Assembly (NCBI GenBank): GCA_035948315.1
Contig: DASZJG010000081.1
Coordinates: forward strand, 1 to 64,000
Reading direction: 5' to 3'
DNA: 64,000 nucleotides
From: CAJCJE01 sp035948315
GTDB taxonomy: Bacteria; Actinomycetota; Actinomycetes; Mycobacteriales; Pseudonocardiaceae
Every line of letters begins with the position of its first letter. Within the stretch, counting starts at the first letter, position 1. The notes under the pieces were generated by a model. The model was not told where the DNA came from. It made no database searches and worked only from the letters and a program-made list of their open reading frames with translations. The translations under genes were made by a program, and so were the position numbers. Below, one piece after another: positions 19,201-26,810 of the stretch.

Positions 19201-19676
19201 GCACGCCGATCGTGCTCGTGCCTTCCGGTCCGAACCTGCTCGGCAGCACACCGACCGGTCAGCTCGCCTGGCAGGGCCCGGTGGAGAACGGAGTCGGCTC
19301 GGTGCCGGGCACGATCGCCGCCGCGACCACGCCGCAGGGCGCCAGCGCGGTCCACTGGACCGAGCCGGCCGCGGCCCAGGACACCTGGATCTACGTGCAG
19401 CCGAGCACGGCACTGACCGCGAAGGCGAGCTATCAGGTGTCGATCACGCTGCAGGGCACCGGCAACGTGTTCCTCGACTTCTACAACGGCGCCGAGGATC
19501 TGGACAGCATCGCCGTGCAGCTGACGTCGACCCCGCAGACGCTGACCCTCTCGGGCGAGGTGCCCTCGGCGTCGACGAACACGCCGTTGCAGGTGCGCAC
19601 GGGCGATGCCGGTCCGGTCGACCTCTACGCCAGCGCAGCGTCCATTCAACTGCTCGTGCCGCAGACGGGCAGCTGA
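16260..19676 (+). CDS. Secreted GH92-family alpha-1,2-mannosidase with a duplicated accessory domain
   Basis: 1138 residues from ATG 16260, with AGGAG eight bases upstream. A signal peptide ends near AVAQDA. GH92 enzymes are calcium-dependent exo-alpha-mannosidases acting on mannans and N-glycans. Diagnostic parts are DPTIGTGSGGNVVG at the mature N-terminus, FQEGNAAQYTW, GNEPS and GNDDLGSMSSWFVW with the catalytic acidic residues. A beta-rich module of about 130 residues occurs twice: inserted in the N-terminal half at about 260-390 (GQLSW to AASIR) and again at the C-terminus (about 1000-1135, GQLAW to AASIQ). Both copies share VYLDFYNG or VFLDFYNG and LQVRT or FQVRT, suggesting a carbohydrate-binding role. 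A single-gene unit followed by a hairpin. Confidence 0.9.
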   Translation: MGAAAGLSRHGRRFTAIAAAAIAVLALGAGAAVAQDAPDALVTDPASLVDPTIGTGSGGNVVGQVDTIPGAAAPFGMLSFSPDTPSRPDGGGYNYADNATTGFSLTHMSGPGCGAFGDFPVLPTVGALGADPAGTTEPFDHAHEQAGPGSYSVTLDPGTANAIQSDLGATTRTGFARFGYPSSTSSNVLFKLGDAQSGNQAADVEVVGSNEVTGTETAGQFCGSQGTYPVHFVAVFDRPFSSFGTWHTAPVGANVFTTPTGQLSWSYHAVSSGGSNPTITPTTTSDGQSAISWQQSNALPNTWIQATPPQLTQGDQYEASATLTGSGQVYLDFYNGQQDIDGKTVTLSATPQTVTVDATIPTGPIGAPQFQVRTPTTEAVNVLASAASIRQEAVVTTPGTTSTSSKGPGQQRVAANASGKPVTELNPEGIEPNGTQSRTQVAGTSGLQSGAWVTFDTQARHDVQMKVGISYVSTADAKDNLAREAPGWNLQHLRQQTRDAWSRLLDRIRIGGGTHGQQVEFYTALYHALQEPSVFSDANGAYLGFDDQVHRVPPGQAQYANFSGWDVYRSEIPLLATIVPDQTSQMVTSLLNDQAQGGWLPKWGFANNYTDVMNGDAADPMIADAYAFGARGFDLKAALAAMVKGATVDPTPSQLGQGWYAERPQLSQYESLGYVQNLQESSLSPVDNGASETLEYATADFGIAQIAKAAGDDANYQKFLLRSQNWTNVFNTAAGYVEPRDGSGAFPADSPTTAGLSSFGQSGFQEGNAAQYTWSVTQDLHGLVTALGGNAATVSRLDSFFTYLNAGPNQPYEWAGNEPSLSTPWIYDYAGAPYKTQSIVHDLLTSVYADTPGGEPGNDDLGSMSSWFVWSSIGLYPETPGAAVLDVGAPIFPNVALNVPHGHPVTLAAPGATTSTYVQSLNVDGRSWSDDWVPAGLVTGNGGPTNLSFTMGSTPNTSWGAAAQDAPPSYEAAPLTFPPGRTPIVLVPSGPNLLGSTPTGQLAWQGPVENGVGSVPGTIAAATTPQGASAVHWTEPAAAQDTWIYVQPSTALTAKASYQVSITLQGTGNVFLDFYNGAEDLDSIAVQLTSTPQTLTLSGEVPSASTNTPLQVRTGDAGPVDLYASAASIQLLVPQTGS

Positions 19677-19689
19677 CGCTCATCTGAGC

Positions 19690-19722
19690 GAACCCGGCCC
19701 GCGTCCCGCGCGGACCGGGTTC
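19690..19722. terminator. Terminator hairpin after the GH92 gene
   Basis: Inverted repeat GAACCCGGCCCGCG (19690-19703) and CGCGGACCGGGTTC (19709-19722), 14 pairs with one mismatch and a five-base loop, starting 13 bases after the GH92 stop. Confidence 0.75.
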
Positions 19723-20000
19723 GTGCACGTCATGGCATGATCCAGATGCGTACGGATCCGTGATCTTGCATGATCAACGAGACGCGTCACTCCGTTAAGG
19801 AACGCGGTCGGTTTCCGGCGCGTCATAGGGCGTGATTGGCTTGCGAATGCGGGAAACGGCGATCGGTGAGGACGAGATGGGAATCGGCGGGCGTGTAACA
19901 CGCTTCAGTACGCCGGTCCGTCCTTTCTCCTCGGTCGGGCGCACGCGCAAGAGGGGTGGGGAAATCGACGGCGGGGGTCGAGAAGAAATGACAGGGGCAG
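19723..20000. other. Non-coding region upstream of the toxin locus
   Basis: No convincing gene. The stretch is less GC-rich than its surroundings near 19735-19860 and presumably contains the promoter of the locus that starts at 20001. Short open frames here show no gene-like composition. I see no clear palindrome. Confidence 0.5.
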
Positions 20001-20540
20001 ATGGCACAGTTCGACATGGCCGCCGAGCAGACTCGGGTGGCGCAGCTGCACGAACAGGCGGAGAGCGTGCTCTCCGGCCTACAGGACAAGATCAATGCGG
20101 TTCGAGAGGCGCAGGGCAACGCGCAGTCGGTCACCGGTGAGGAGACCTCACGGGACGGTTCGGTGCGCGCGGTCGTCGACTCGACCGGCGTGGTCACCTC
20201 GTTGACCTTCGCGCCGTCCGCGTTCGACCGCAACACGCCGGAGAAGCTCGCGCAGGCGACGGTGGCGACCATCCAGGCCGCCGCGGCCAAGGCGCGCGGC
20301 CGGGCGAGCGAGGCACTGGCCGGTGTGCGGGCGCCCGCATCGGGCATGCTCGCCGCGGCGGCCAAGGCCTACCCCGACCTCGATCCGAGCGCGCTCAGCG
20401 TTCCCTCAGTGCCCCGTACCGCGACCGATCCGGGCGAGGACGTGCACGGCACCGGCAAGGAGTCCACGGCACCGTCCACCACGTCCGGTCGGCGGCGTCT
20501 TGGCGACCCGGACACCTTCATGACCGACGGGGAGTGGTGA
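20001..20540 (+). CDS. YbaB/EbfC-like protein of a toxin-secretion locus
   Basis: 179 residues; ATG 20001 is preceded by AGGGGCAG. The first 110 residues show the YbaB/EbfC pattern: a helical start (AAEQTRVAQLHEQAESVLSG), then VTGEETSRDGSVRAVVDSTG and a beta strand, then a helix (ATVATIQAAAAKARGR). Actinobacteria carry divergent YbaB relatives beside WXG100-like and large toxin genes, probably acting as secretion partners or chaperones rather than nucleoid proteins. The C-terminal 60 residues are low-complexity and proline/threonine-rich. Seven bases separate it from the next gene, so it heads a three- to four-gene operon with the RHS toxin. Confidence 0.7.
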   Translation: MAQFDMAAEQTRVAQLHEQAESVLSGLQDKINAVREAQGNAQSVTGEETSRDGSVRAVVDSTGVVTSLTFAPSAFDRNTPEKLAQATVATIQAAAAKARGRASEALAGVRAPASGMLAAAAKAYPDLDPSALSVPSVPRTATDPGEDVHGTGKESTAPSTTSGRRRLGDPDTFMTDGEW

Positions 20541-20547
20541 GGCGCGG

Positions 20548-21294
20548 ATGGGCGTGGTACTGCCGGGCGGACTCGCGTGGGTGCTCAACCTGATCGGCAT
20601 CAACTGGCCGAACATCGACGAGGACCAACTGCGCGACGCCGCGAACACGCTGCGCGGGATCGGTTCTGATCTGAGCAGCCATGGCGACGAGGCCAAGTCG
20701 GACATCGAGAAGATGCTCCAGGTCAACACGGGTCAGTCCATGGACAACTTCAACGCGCTCTGGCAGAAGGTGATCAGCGGTCACCTGCCCCAGCTCAAGG
20801 AGGGCCTTGACCTGCTCGGCACCGGGCTGGACGCCTCGGCCGTGGTCATCGAGGGCATGAAGGTCGCGGCCATCGTCCAACTGGGCATCCTGGCCGCGGA
20901 AATCATCTCCGACCAGGTCGAAGCCTTCTTCACCTTCGGCGCGTCCGAAGCGTTGATCCCGATCCAGACCGAGGTCACCTCGCAGATCTGCAAGGCCGCG
21001 CTCAAAGCGGCGGTCGACGCCGTCGAACAGCAGATTCTCCAGGCCGTCGAGGGACCCGTCTTCTCCGCATTGGACAGCGCGGCCAGCAACCTCGCGGGCC
21101 AGTTGCTCGGCGACGCGCTCGGCACGCACAGCGGCGTCGACCTCGGGTCCGTCGCCAGTTCTACGGGAAGCGGTTTCTCGCAGGGCGTCAAACAGTCCGA
21201 AAACCAGGTGACCTCGGGCGCGGAGAACGTGATCCGAAATCCGGCGAGCGCCGCGGCATCGGTCGCCACCGGTAAAGGGGTGCCCACATCATGA
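20548..21294 (+). CDS. WXG100-like / CpnT N-terminal-like protein, probable toxin-export partner
   Basis: 248 residues. The N-terminus (LPGGLAWVLNLIGINWPNID, then QLRDAANTLRGIG) resembles the ESX-substrate domain found at the start of actinobacterial polymorphic toxins and of CpnT-like proteins. A long helical segment with a hydrophobic stretch at about 100-125 follows (GMKVAAIVQLGILAAEII). The Gly/Ser-rich tail is probably flexible. The stop overlaps the RHS gene start (21291) by four bases, so translation is coupled. Export through a type VII (ESX-like) apparatus is the usual route for this family; no secretion machinery is encoded in this window, so it would have to lie elsewhere. Confidence 0.7.
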   Translation: MGVVLPGGLAWVLNLIGINWPNIDEDQLRDAANTLRGIGSDLSSHGDEAKSDIEKMLQVNTGQSMDNFNALWQKVISGHLPQLKEGLDLLGTGLDASAVVIEGMKVAAIVQLGILAAEIISDQVEAFFTFGASEALIPIQTEVTSQICKAALKAAVDAVEQQILQAVEGPVFSALDSAASNLAGQLLGDALGTHSGVDLGSVASSTGSGFSQGVKQSENQVTSGAENVIRNPASAAASVATGKGVPTS

Positions 21295-24200
21295 CCGGAA
21301 TTCACATCAGCCCGTCCGATCTCGACAAGTCGGGCGGCACCCTGGACTCGCTCGGGTCGAAGCTGCACCAGGGCGGCCAGTCGCTGTCCTCGGCGGGCGA
21401 ACGACTGTCCTCGGCGGCCAGCGAGGACAAGTCCGGGTTCGGCAAGGTCATCACGAATGCCTTCGGCAAGGGCCTCGGCGTCGCCGGCAAGGTGTTCACC
21501 GAGGGTGGCGGCTGGGCGCAGCGCGCCGGCAAGACCATGAAGGACAACGGCCAGAACCACCGGGAGAACGAGGAGCACCAGGCCAAGACCTTCGGCGGGA
21601 TCAAACCGGAGGACAAGGCCACGCACAACCCGCACGGCGAGAAAACCGGCGGATCGTCGGGCACGAGCACCAGCAGCGCGTCGGGCAAGTCCTACGACTA
21701 CAAGGGTTTCTCGGAGAAGGGCGACAAGTCCGGCATCGGCGATCACAACTCCAACCCGGGCAAGAACAGCACGGGCAGCAAGGATCTGCCGACCTGCGGT
21801 GACCCGATCGACGTGAGCACCGGCCGGATGGTGCTCACCCAGACCGATGTCGAACTCGCGGGCGTGCTCCCGTTGGTGTTCAGTCGCACGCACCGCTCCG
21901 ACTATCGGCTCGGCCGCTCGTTCGGCACGAGTTGGGCGGCAACGGTCGACCAGCGGATCGAGGTCGGCGACGACGCGATCCACTTCGCCGTCGAGGACGG
22001 CAGCCTGCTGCGCTACCCGCTGCCCACCGCGCCCGACGAGGCCGTGCTGCCGGTCGTCGGTCCGCGTTGGCCACTGGTGCGCACCGACGACGGCGGCGCG
22101 GCCATCGCCGTGCCGGCCGAGGACCAGGTCCGGCACTTCGGTGCCGACGGCCTGCTGCGCGCCGTGCAGGACGGCTACGGCCATCGCATCGAGATCGACC
22201 GGGACGCGGCCGGCACGCCGACCGCGGTGCGGCACTCGGCGGGCCATCTCCTCGAACTGGCCAGCGAGCAGGGCCGGATCACCGCACTGCGCCTGTCCGC
22301 CGCCGGGGCCGAGACGCCGATCGAGTTGATGACCTACGGCTACGACGAGCGCGGCAGGCTCGTCCAGGTGATCAACTCGGCCGGTCAGCCGCTCACGTTC
22401 GACTACGACGATGCCGACCGCATCGTGCGGTGGGTCGACCGCAACGGCATGTTCTACGACTACGAGTTCGACGCGGACGGCCGGTGCGTGCGGGCGGGTG
22501 GCGCCGAGGACTTCCTCAAGTACGCGCTGGCCTACCGGGTCGACGAGCAGGGCAACCGGTTCACCCACGCCACCGACTCGCTCGGTGCGACCACCACCTA
22601 CCTGCTCGACGAGAACTTCCACGTCGCCGCCGAAACCGACGCGCTGGGCAACACCACGCGGTCCACCTGGGACTCGGCGGGCCAGTTGCTGTCCAGGACC
22701 GATCCGCTGGGCCGCACCACCGGCTACGAGTACGACGTGGCCGGCAACCTCGTCCGGCTCACCAGGCCGGACGGCAGCCAGCTCGTCACCGAGTACGACG
22801 CGCAGGGCCACGAGATCAGCGCGGTCGAACCGGACGGTTCGGTGTGGCGGCGGGAATACGACGAGGAGGGCCTGCTCGCCGCGTTGATCGACCCGGTCGG
22901 CGCGCGCACCGGCTACGACTACGACGAGCGCGGCCATCTCGTCGCGGTGACCGACCCGGCCGGCAACGTCACCCGGTTCGAGGTGAACGCGGCCGGCCTC
23001 CCGCTGACCGTGACCGAACCGCTCGGTGGCACGACGCGCTACGAGTACGACCTGTTTGGTCGGGTGATCTCGGTGACCGACCCGGTCGGCAACGTCACCA
23101 GCACCGCATGGACGATCGAGGGCAGTCCGCTGCGTCAGACCCTGCCGGACGGCACGGTGCGGCAGTGGGCCTACGACGGCGAGGGCAATGTCCGGCAGAG
23201 CGTCGACGCGGCGGGCCGGGTAGCGCGGACCGAGATCGCGCACTTCGACCTGCCGGTGGCGGAGATCGCGCCGGACGGGTCGCGGCTGGCCTACGCCTAC
23301 GACACCGAGCTGCGGCTGGTGTCGGTCACCAACGAGCAGGGCCGGGTCTGGCGCTACGAGCACGACCCGCTCGGCAACGTGGTGCGCGAGACCGACTTCA
23401 ACGGCCGCGTCGTGCAGAACGCCTACGACGCCGCGGGCCAACTCGTGCAGCGGGTCAACGGCGTCGGCCAGGTGACGACGTTCGGCTACGACGTGCTGGG
23501 CCGGATGGTCGTGCGGGACAGCGCGGGGGAGCGCGCCACGTTCGACTACGACGCGGGCGGCCGGCTCCTGCGGGCAGTCAACGCGGACGCCGAGGTCGCC
23601 TTCGGCTACGACCGGATGGGCCGGCCGGTCAGCGAGTCGGTGAACGGCCGCGTCGTCGCCTCCGGTTACGACGCGCTCGGTCGCCGGGTGCTGCGCCGCA
23701 CGCCGTCCGGGGCGGAAAGTCGTTGGGAGTACGACGAGAACAGCAGGCCGGTCGCGCTGCGGACCGCCGGTCGGACCGTCCAGTTCGGCTACGACGCGGC
23801 CGGGCGGGAGGTGCACCGGCAGTTGGGTTCCGGTGCGGCGCTCGCCCAGACCTGGGACGGCAACAACCGGATCACCGGCCAGGTCGTGCTGACCCAGGCG
23901 CAGCCGGCAACGCTCGTGCAGCAGCGCGGCTACCGCTACTCGCCCGACGGGCTACTGTCCGATGTGTACGACTCGGCGTCCGGTTCGCGGGAATACCGGC
24001 TCGACGCGGCGGGCCGGGTGGCCGACGTGCGTGGGCCGAACCTGGCCGAGCACTACGACTACGACCCGGCCGGCAACATCGCGGCCGCGCAGTGGCCCGC
24101 GCTCGACCCGGATTCCGTTGCGGCACAGGCCGTCGGGCCGCGTGAGTACGACGGCACACGCCTTCGTCGCGCCGGCAACGTCCGCTACGAGCACGACGCG

Positions 24201-25367
24201 CAGGGCCGGATGGTGTTGCGCCAGTCCAAGACGCTCTCCTCGGCGCCGCGCACCTGGCACTACGCCTGGAATGCCGATGACCGTCTCGTCGGCGTGTCCA
24301 CTCCGGACGGTCAGCGCTGGCGTTACCGCTACGACGTCTTCGGCAGGCGCATCGCCAAGCAGCGGCTGACCCAGGACGGTCAGGGCGTGGCCGAGCAGGT
24401 CGATTTCACCTGGGACGGCTACGAACTCGTCGAGCAGGTGCACAACGGCACCGAGGCGACCGTGTGGGACTGGGACCCGGCGAGCTACCGCGCGCTGACC
24501 CAGGTCAGCCGTTCCCTTGCCGATCAGCGCTGGGTCGATCGACAGTTCTACGCCATCGTCACGGATCTCATCGGCACGCCGTCCGAACTTGTCGACGACG
24601 CCGGCAATGTGGCGTGGCGTGGCCGGGACGGCCTGTGGGGCCAGCGCCAGCCGGCGCCCGACGGCGCGGTGGACACGCCGCTGCGGTTCCCCGGCCAGTA
24701 TCACGACCGGGAAACCGGCCTGCACTACAACATGCAGCGCTACTACGACCCGGTCGCGGGCCGGTACGCCTCGATGGACCCGCTCGGCCTCGAACCGAGC
24801 CCGAACCCGCAGGCGTATGTGCCCAACCCGACCAACTGGATCGACCCGATGGGTCTGACGCCGTGCACGGACGCCAAGACCACGGTCTACCGGGTGGAGA
24901 TCCCGCCGAAGTTGGACAGCACGGGCAAGAAGGTGCCGGGCAAGGAAGGCAACATCCTGCTCAAGCCCCAGGGCGACAACATGACCGTGCCCAGCAACAA
25001 GACGCTGTATCTGAACTTCGGGTCGGCCAAACGCGCCAACGAGTACTTGCAGAAGCGCTATGACCAGCAGGCCGAGGGCGCGCACATCAAGTCCTTCGAG
25101 GTGCCGACCAGCTACGTCAACCAGTTGCGGAACAACGCGATCAGCGAGCACGACCTGTCCCAGCTGCGCAGGGCGGCCAAGGCGCCGGGCGCGACACCGG
25201 AGGCCAAGCAGGCGTACGAGGATGCCAACAAGCAACCGCTGATCGCCGACCCGACCAAGGCCGACGACCAGTACGGCCTGAAGGCGAGCCAGTTGAACGG
25301 CCTGCGCAACGCGATCATCCCCGGTTCCGGCAAGGTCTGGTCCGGTTTCGTTCCCGACAATGAGTGA
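21291..25367 (+). CDS. RHS-repeat polymorphic toxin with DUF6531 and a C-terminal toxin domain
   Basis: 1358 residues. Residues 1-165 are a charged, Gly/Ser-rich leader (HISPSDLDKSGGTL). About 165-245 is the DUF6531 region, CGDPIDVSTGRMVLTQTD. A long array of RHS/YD repeats follows to about 1100, with units such as FGYDVLGRMV and RYEYDLFGRVI, expected to form a closed shell around the toxin. The RHS core motif GLHYNMQRYYDPVAGRYAS ends in WIDPMGL near residue 1188. The final 170 residues (from CTDAKTTVYRVEIPP) are the variable toxin tip. It has features YLNFGSAKRANEYL, SFEVPTSYVNQLR and PGSGKVWSG; I cannot assign it to a known toxin family, although an ADP-ribosyltransferase-like fold is conceivable. 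A candidate immunity gene follows at once. Confidence 0.9.
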   Translation: MTGIHISPSDLDKSGGTLDSLGSKLHQGGQSLSSAGERLSSAASEDKSGFGKVITNAFGKGLGVAGKVFTEGGGWAQRAGKTMKDNGQNHRENEEHQAKTFGGIKPEDKATHNPHGEKTGGSSGTSTSSASGKSYDYKGFSEKGDKSGIGDHNSNPGKNSTGSKDLPTCGDPIDVSTGRMVLTQTDVELAGVLPLVFSRTHRSDYRLGRSFGTSWAATVDQRIEVGDDAIHFAVEDGSLLRYPLPTAPDEAVLPVVGPRWPLVRTDDGGAAIAVPAEDQVRHFGADGLLRAVQDGYGHRIEIDRDAAGTPTAVRHSAGHLLELASEQGRITALRLSAAGAETPIELMTYGYDERGRLVQVINSAGQPLTFDYDDADRIVRWVDRNGMFYDYEFDADGRCVRAGGAEDFLKYALAYRVDEQGNRFTHATDSLGATTTYLLDENFHVAAETDALGNTTRSTWDSAGQLLSRTDPLGRTTGYEYDVAGNLVRLTRPDGSQLVTEYDAQGHEISAVEPDGSVWRREYDEEGLLAALIDPVGARTGYDYDERGHLVAVTDPAGNVTRFEVNAAGLPLTVTEPLGGTTRYEYDLFGRVISVTDPVGNVTSTAWTIEGSPLRQTLPDGTVRQWAYDGEGNVRQSVDAAGRVARTEIAHFDLPVAEIAPDGSRLAYAYDTELRLVSVTNEQGRVWRYEHDPLGNVVRETDFNGRVVQNAYDAAGQLVQRVNGVGQVTTFGYDVLGRMVVRDSAGERATFDYDAGGRLLRAVNADAEVAFGYDRMGRPVSESVNGRVVASGYDALGRRVLRRTPSGAESRWEYDENSRPVALRTAGRTVQFGYDAAGREVHRQLGSGAALAQTWDGNNRITGQVVLTQAQPATLVQQRGYRYSPDGLLSDVYDSASGSREYRLDAAGRVADVRGPNLAEHYDYDPAGNIAAAQWPALDPDSVAAQAVGPREYDGTRLRRAGNVRYEHDAQGRMVLRQSKTLSSAPRTWHYAWNADDRLVGVSTPDGQRWRYRYDVFGRRIAKQRLTQDGQGVAEQVDFTWDGYELVEQVHNGTEATVWDWDPASYRALTQVSRSLADQRWVDRQFYAIVTDLIGTPSELVDDAGNVAWRGRDGLWGQRQPAPDGAVDTPLRFPGQYHDRETGLHYNMQRYYDPVAGRYASMDPLGLEPSPNPQAYVPNPTNWIDPMGLTPCTDAKTTVYRVEIPPKLDSTGKKVPGKEGNILLKPQGDNMTVPSNKTLYLNFGSAKRANEYLQKRYDQQAEGAHIKSFEVPTSYVNQLRNNAISEHDLSQLRRAAKAPGATPEAKQAYEDANKQPLIADPTKADDQYGLKASQLNGLRNAIIPGSGKVWSGFVPDNE

Positions 25368-25897
25368 TGAGGATGTCAGTGTCAGCCGATGAGCTACGCC
25401 GGGTCGCGGAAGGTCCGCGCCCGGACGAGGAACCGACCGGGCAACTCGTCGCGGCGGATGTGCACTGCGACGGGGATGCCGCCGCGAAGCTCGCCCGCTG
25501 CCGTGAGGTCATGGCGGTGGTCCTGGCACACTCCGACGGCGAGTGGGTTTCCGACGAGCAGTGGCGCGAACTGCTGCCCGCCTGGTTCGTCGAGGCATCG
25601 GCGCCCGATCCGACTCCCGAGGAAACCCAGGAGTTGATGGCGCGTCGGGCGGCCATGGCGCCGGAGGAGCGCAGGGCCTTCGACGCGGAGCGGTCGCAGC
25701 GCTGGTCGGTCGGTGCGTTCGTGTCGAATTTCGATCCGGAGGAACGCACCTGGTACTGGTGGTCGGCCGAGGTGATCAACGACGACCGGTTCCAGATCCA
25801 GCTCATCGCGGAGGACTGGCCTGCCCCGGTCGGCGCGCTGGACTGGCTGCTCCGCGCGGTCGGCGGTCGCGAGATCGACATCGACATGGCCTACTGA
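25367..25897 (+). CDS. Candidate immunity protein for the RHS toxin
   Basis: 176 residues if started at ATG 25367, whose A is the last base of the toxin stop (TGATG); a GTG at 25364 and an ATG at 25373 are alternatives. The protein is acidic and soluble with no signal peptide or membrane segment. The C-terminal half is aromatic-rich (ERTWYWWSAEVINDDRFQ, then DWPAPVGALDWLLRAVGG). I recognise no named family with certainty. Immediate coupling to the toxin's variable tip, small size and acidic nature are typical of cognate immunity proteins, so the role is inferred from position. A strong terminator hairpin follows, closing the locus. Confidence 0.65.
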   Translation: MRMSVSADELRRVAEGPRPDEEPTGQLVAADVHCDGDAAAKLARCREVMAVVLAHSDGEWVSDEQWRELLPAWFVEASAPDPTPEETQELMARRAAMAPEERRAFDAERSQRWSVGAFVSNFDPEERTWYWWSAEVINDDRFQIQLIAEDWPAPVGALDWLLRAVGGREIDIDMAY

Positions 25898-25918
25898 CCG
25901 TCCACTTCGGATATACAT

Positions 25919-25951
25919 CCGGGCGGAGCCGATCAACTCGGCTCCGCCCGG
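25919..25951. terminator. Terminator hairpin closing the toxin locus
   Basis: Perfect 14-base inverted repeat, CCGGGCGGAGCCGA at 25919-25932 and its complement at 25938-25951, with a five-base loop, 22 bases after the immunity gene stop. Confidence 0.85.
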
Positions 25952-26164
25952 CTTCGTCGGGACCGGGTCCCAGCCGATCCGGGACCATTGTCCGTCCAGA
26001 AGGGACGATCTCCGGATCGCCGCGGGGACGTCGTTCGGGTAGGTGGCGATACGCTGGTGCCGGCGGCAGCGCCCGTGCCGGCCGCCACGCTGAGCAACGG
26101 CCCACGACCGAGAAGTTGCTACGCTCGTCGCGACCTGATCCGATCAGCATGCTGGGGAGACATC

Positions 26165-26752
26165 GTGATCGCTACCGAAACCGAAAGAGGACGCCGCGGC
26201 GGGTTCCTGTCCCGGCGTGATCGCAGGGGAATCCTGGTGGTCCATCTGGCCAGTTCGATCGGCTGGCTCGGCCTGGACGCCGCACTCGTCGTGCTCGGCA
26301 TCGTCGGCCTGGCCAGCGGCGACGCGGTCACCACCCGGTCGGCCTTCGTGATCGACGGCGTCCTGGCGACCTACCTGATGCCCGTGTTCAGCCTGCTCGG
26401 GCTGCTGACCGGGATCGTGCTGGCCGCCGGCACGAGCTGGGGCCTGTTCAAGCACTGGTGGGTCGTGGTGAGCCTGGTGATCACGGTCCTGATGACCGCG
26501 GCCGTGCTGCTGTTCCTGGTCCCGCAGATGCGTGGCCTTGCCGACCAGGCCGCGCACCTCAGCGACGCCGCGACGCTGTCCGTGATGAGCATGGACCGCC
26601 TCAAACTGGTGATCGCGCCGTTGGCCGGGTTCATCATTCTCGTGTACCTGACCGGCATGAACGTGCACAAGCCGTGGGGCCGGGTCGGTGCCAAGCGCCA
26701 GCAGGCCGAGCCCGAGAAGGCCGCGTCCGAGAACGCTGTGTCCGAGAGCTGA
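26165..26752 (+). CDS. Four-helix membrane protein of unknown function
   Basis: 195 residues starting at GTG 26165, which has GGGGAGA four bases upstream; upstream in-frame starts back to 25988 run through a terminator-proximal region and look unlikely. Four transmembrane helices are visible: VVHLASSIGWLGLDAALVVL, a second at about 65-90 (YLMPVFSLLGLLTGIVLA), a third at about 100-120 (WWVVVSLVITVLMTAAVLLF) and a fourth near 155-175 (LVIAPLAGFIILVYLTG). The N- and C-termini are charged and cytoplasmic in this model. It resembles small actinobacterial membrane proteins of the DUF2269 kind, but I cannot name the family firmly. It stands alone. Confidence 0.7.
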   Translation: MIATETERGRRGGFLSRRDRRGILVVHLASSIGWLGLDAALVVLGIVGLASGDAVTTRSAFVIDGVLATYLMPVFSLLGLLTGIVLAAGTSWGLFKHWWVVVSLVITVLMTAAVLLFLVPQMRGLADQAAHLSDAATLSVMSMDRLKLVIAPLAGFIILVYLTGMNVHKPWGRVGAKRQQAEPEKAASENAVSES

Positions 26753-26768
26753 GAACCCACGACGAACG

Positions 26769-26795
26769 GGGCGGGGATCGCATCGATCCCCGCCC
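26769..26795. terminator. Bidirectional terminator hairpin
   Basis: Perfect 12-base inverted repeat GGGCGGGGATCG (26769-26780) and CGATCCCCGCCC (26784-26795) with a three-base loop, between the convergent membrane-protein and dehydrogenase genes. Confidence 0.8.
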
Positions 26796-26810
26796 TGTTT
26801 CGTGCCGTGA

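Noticed and set aside
19832..20140. Possible 102-residue gene upstream of the YbaB-like gene
   Set aside because: It overlaps the clear YbaB-like start in another frame and has no recognisable features.
20781..23816. 1011-residue open frame antisense to the RHS gene
   Set aside because: It mirrors the GC-rich RHS repeats, has no recognisable domain and no ribosome site. It is a shadow of the sense gene.
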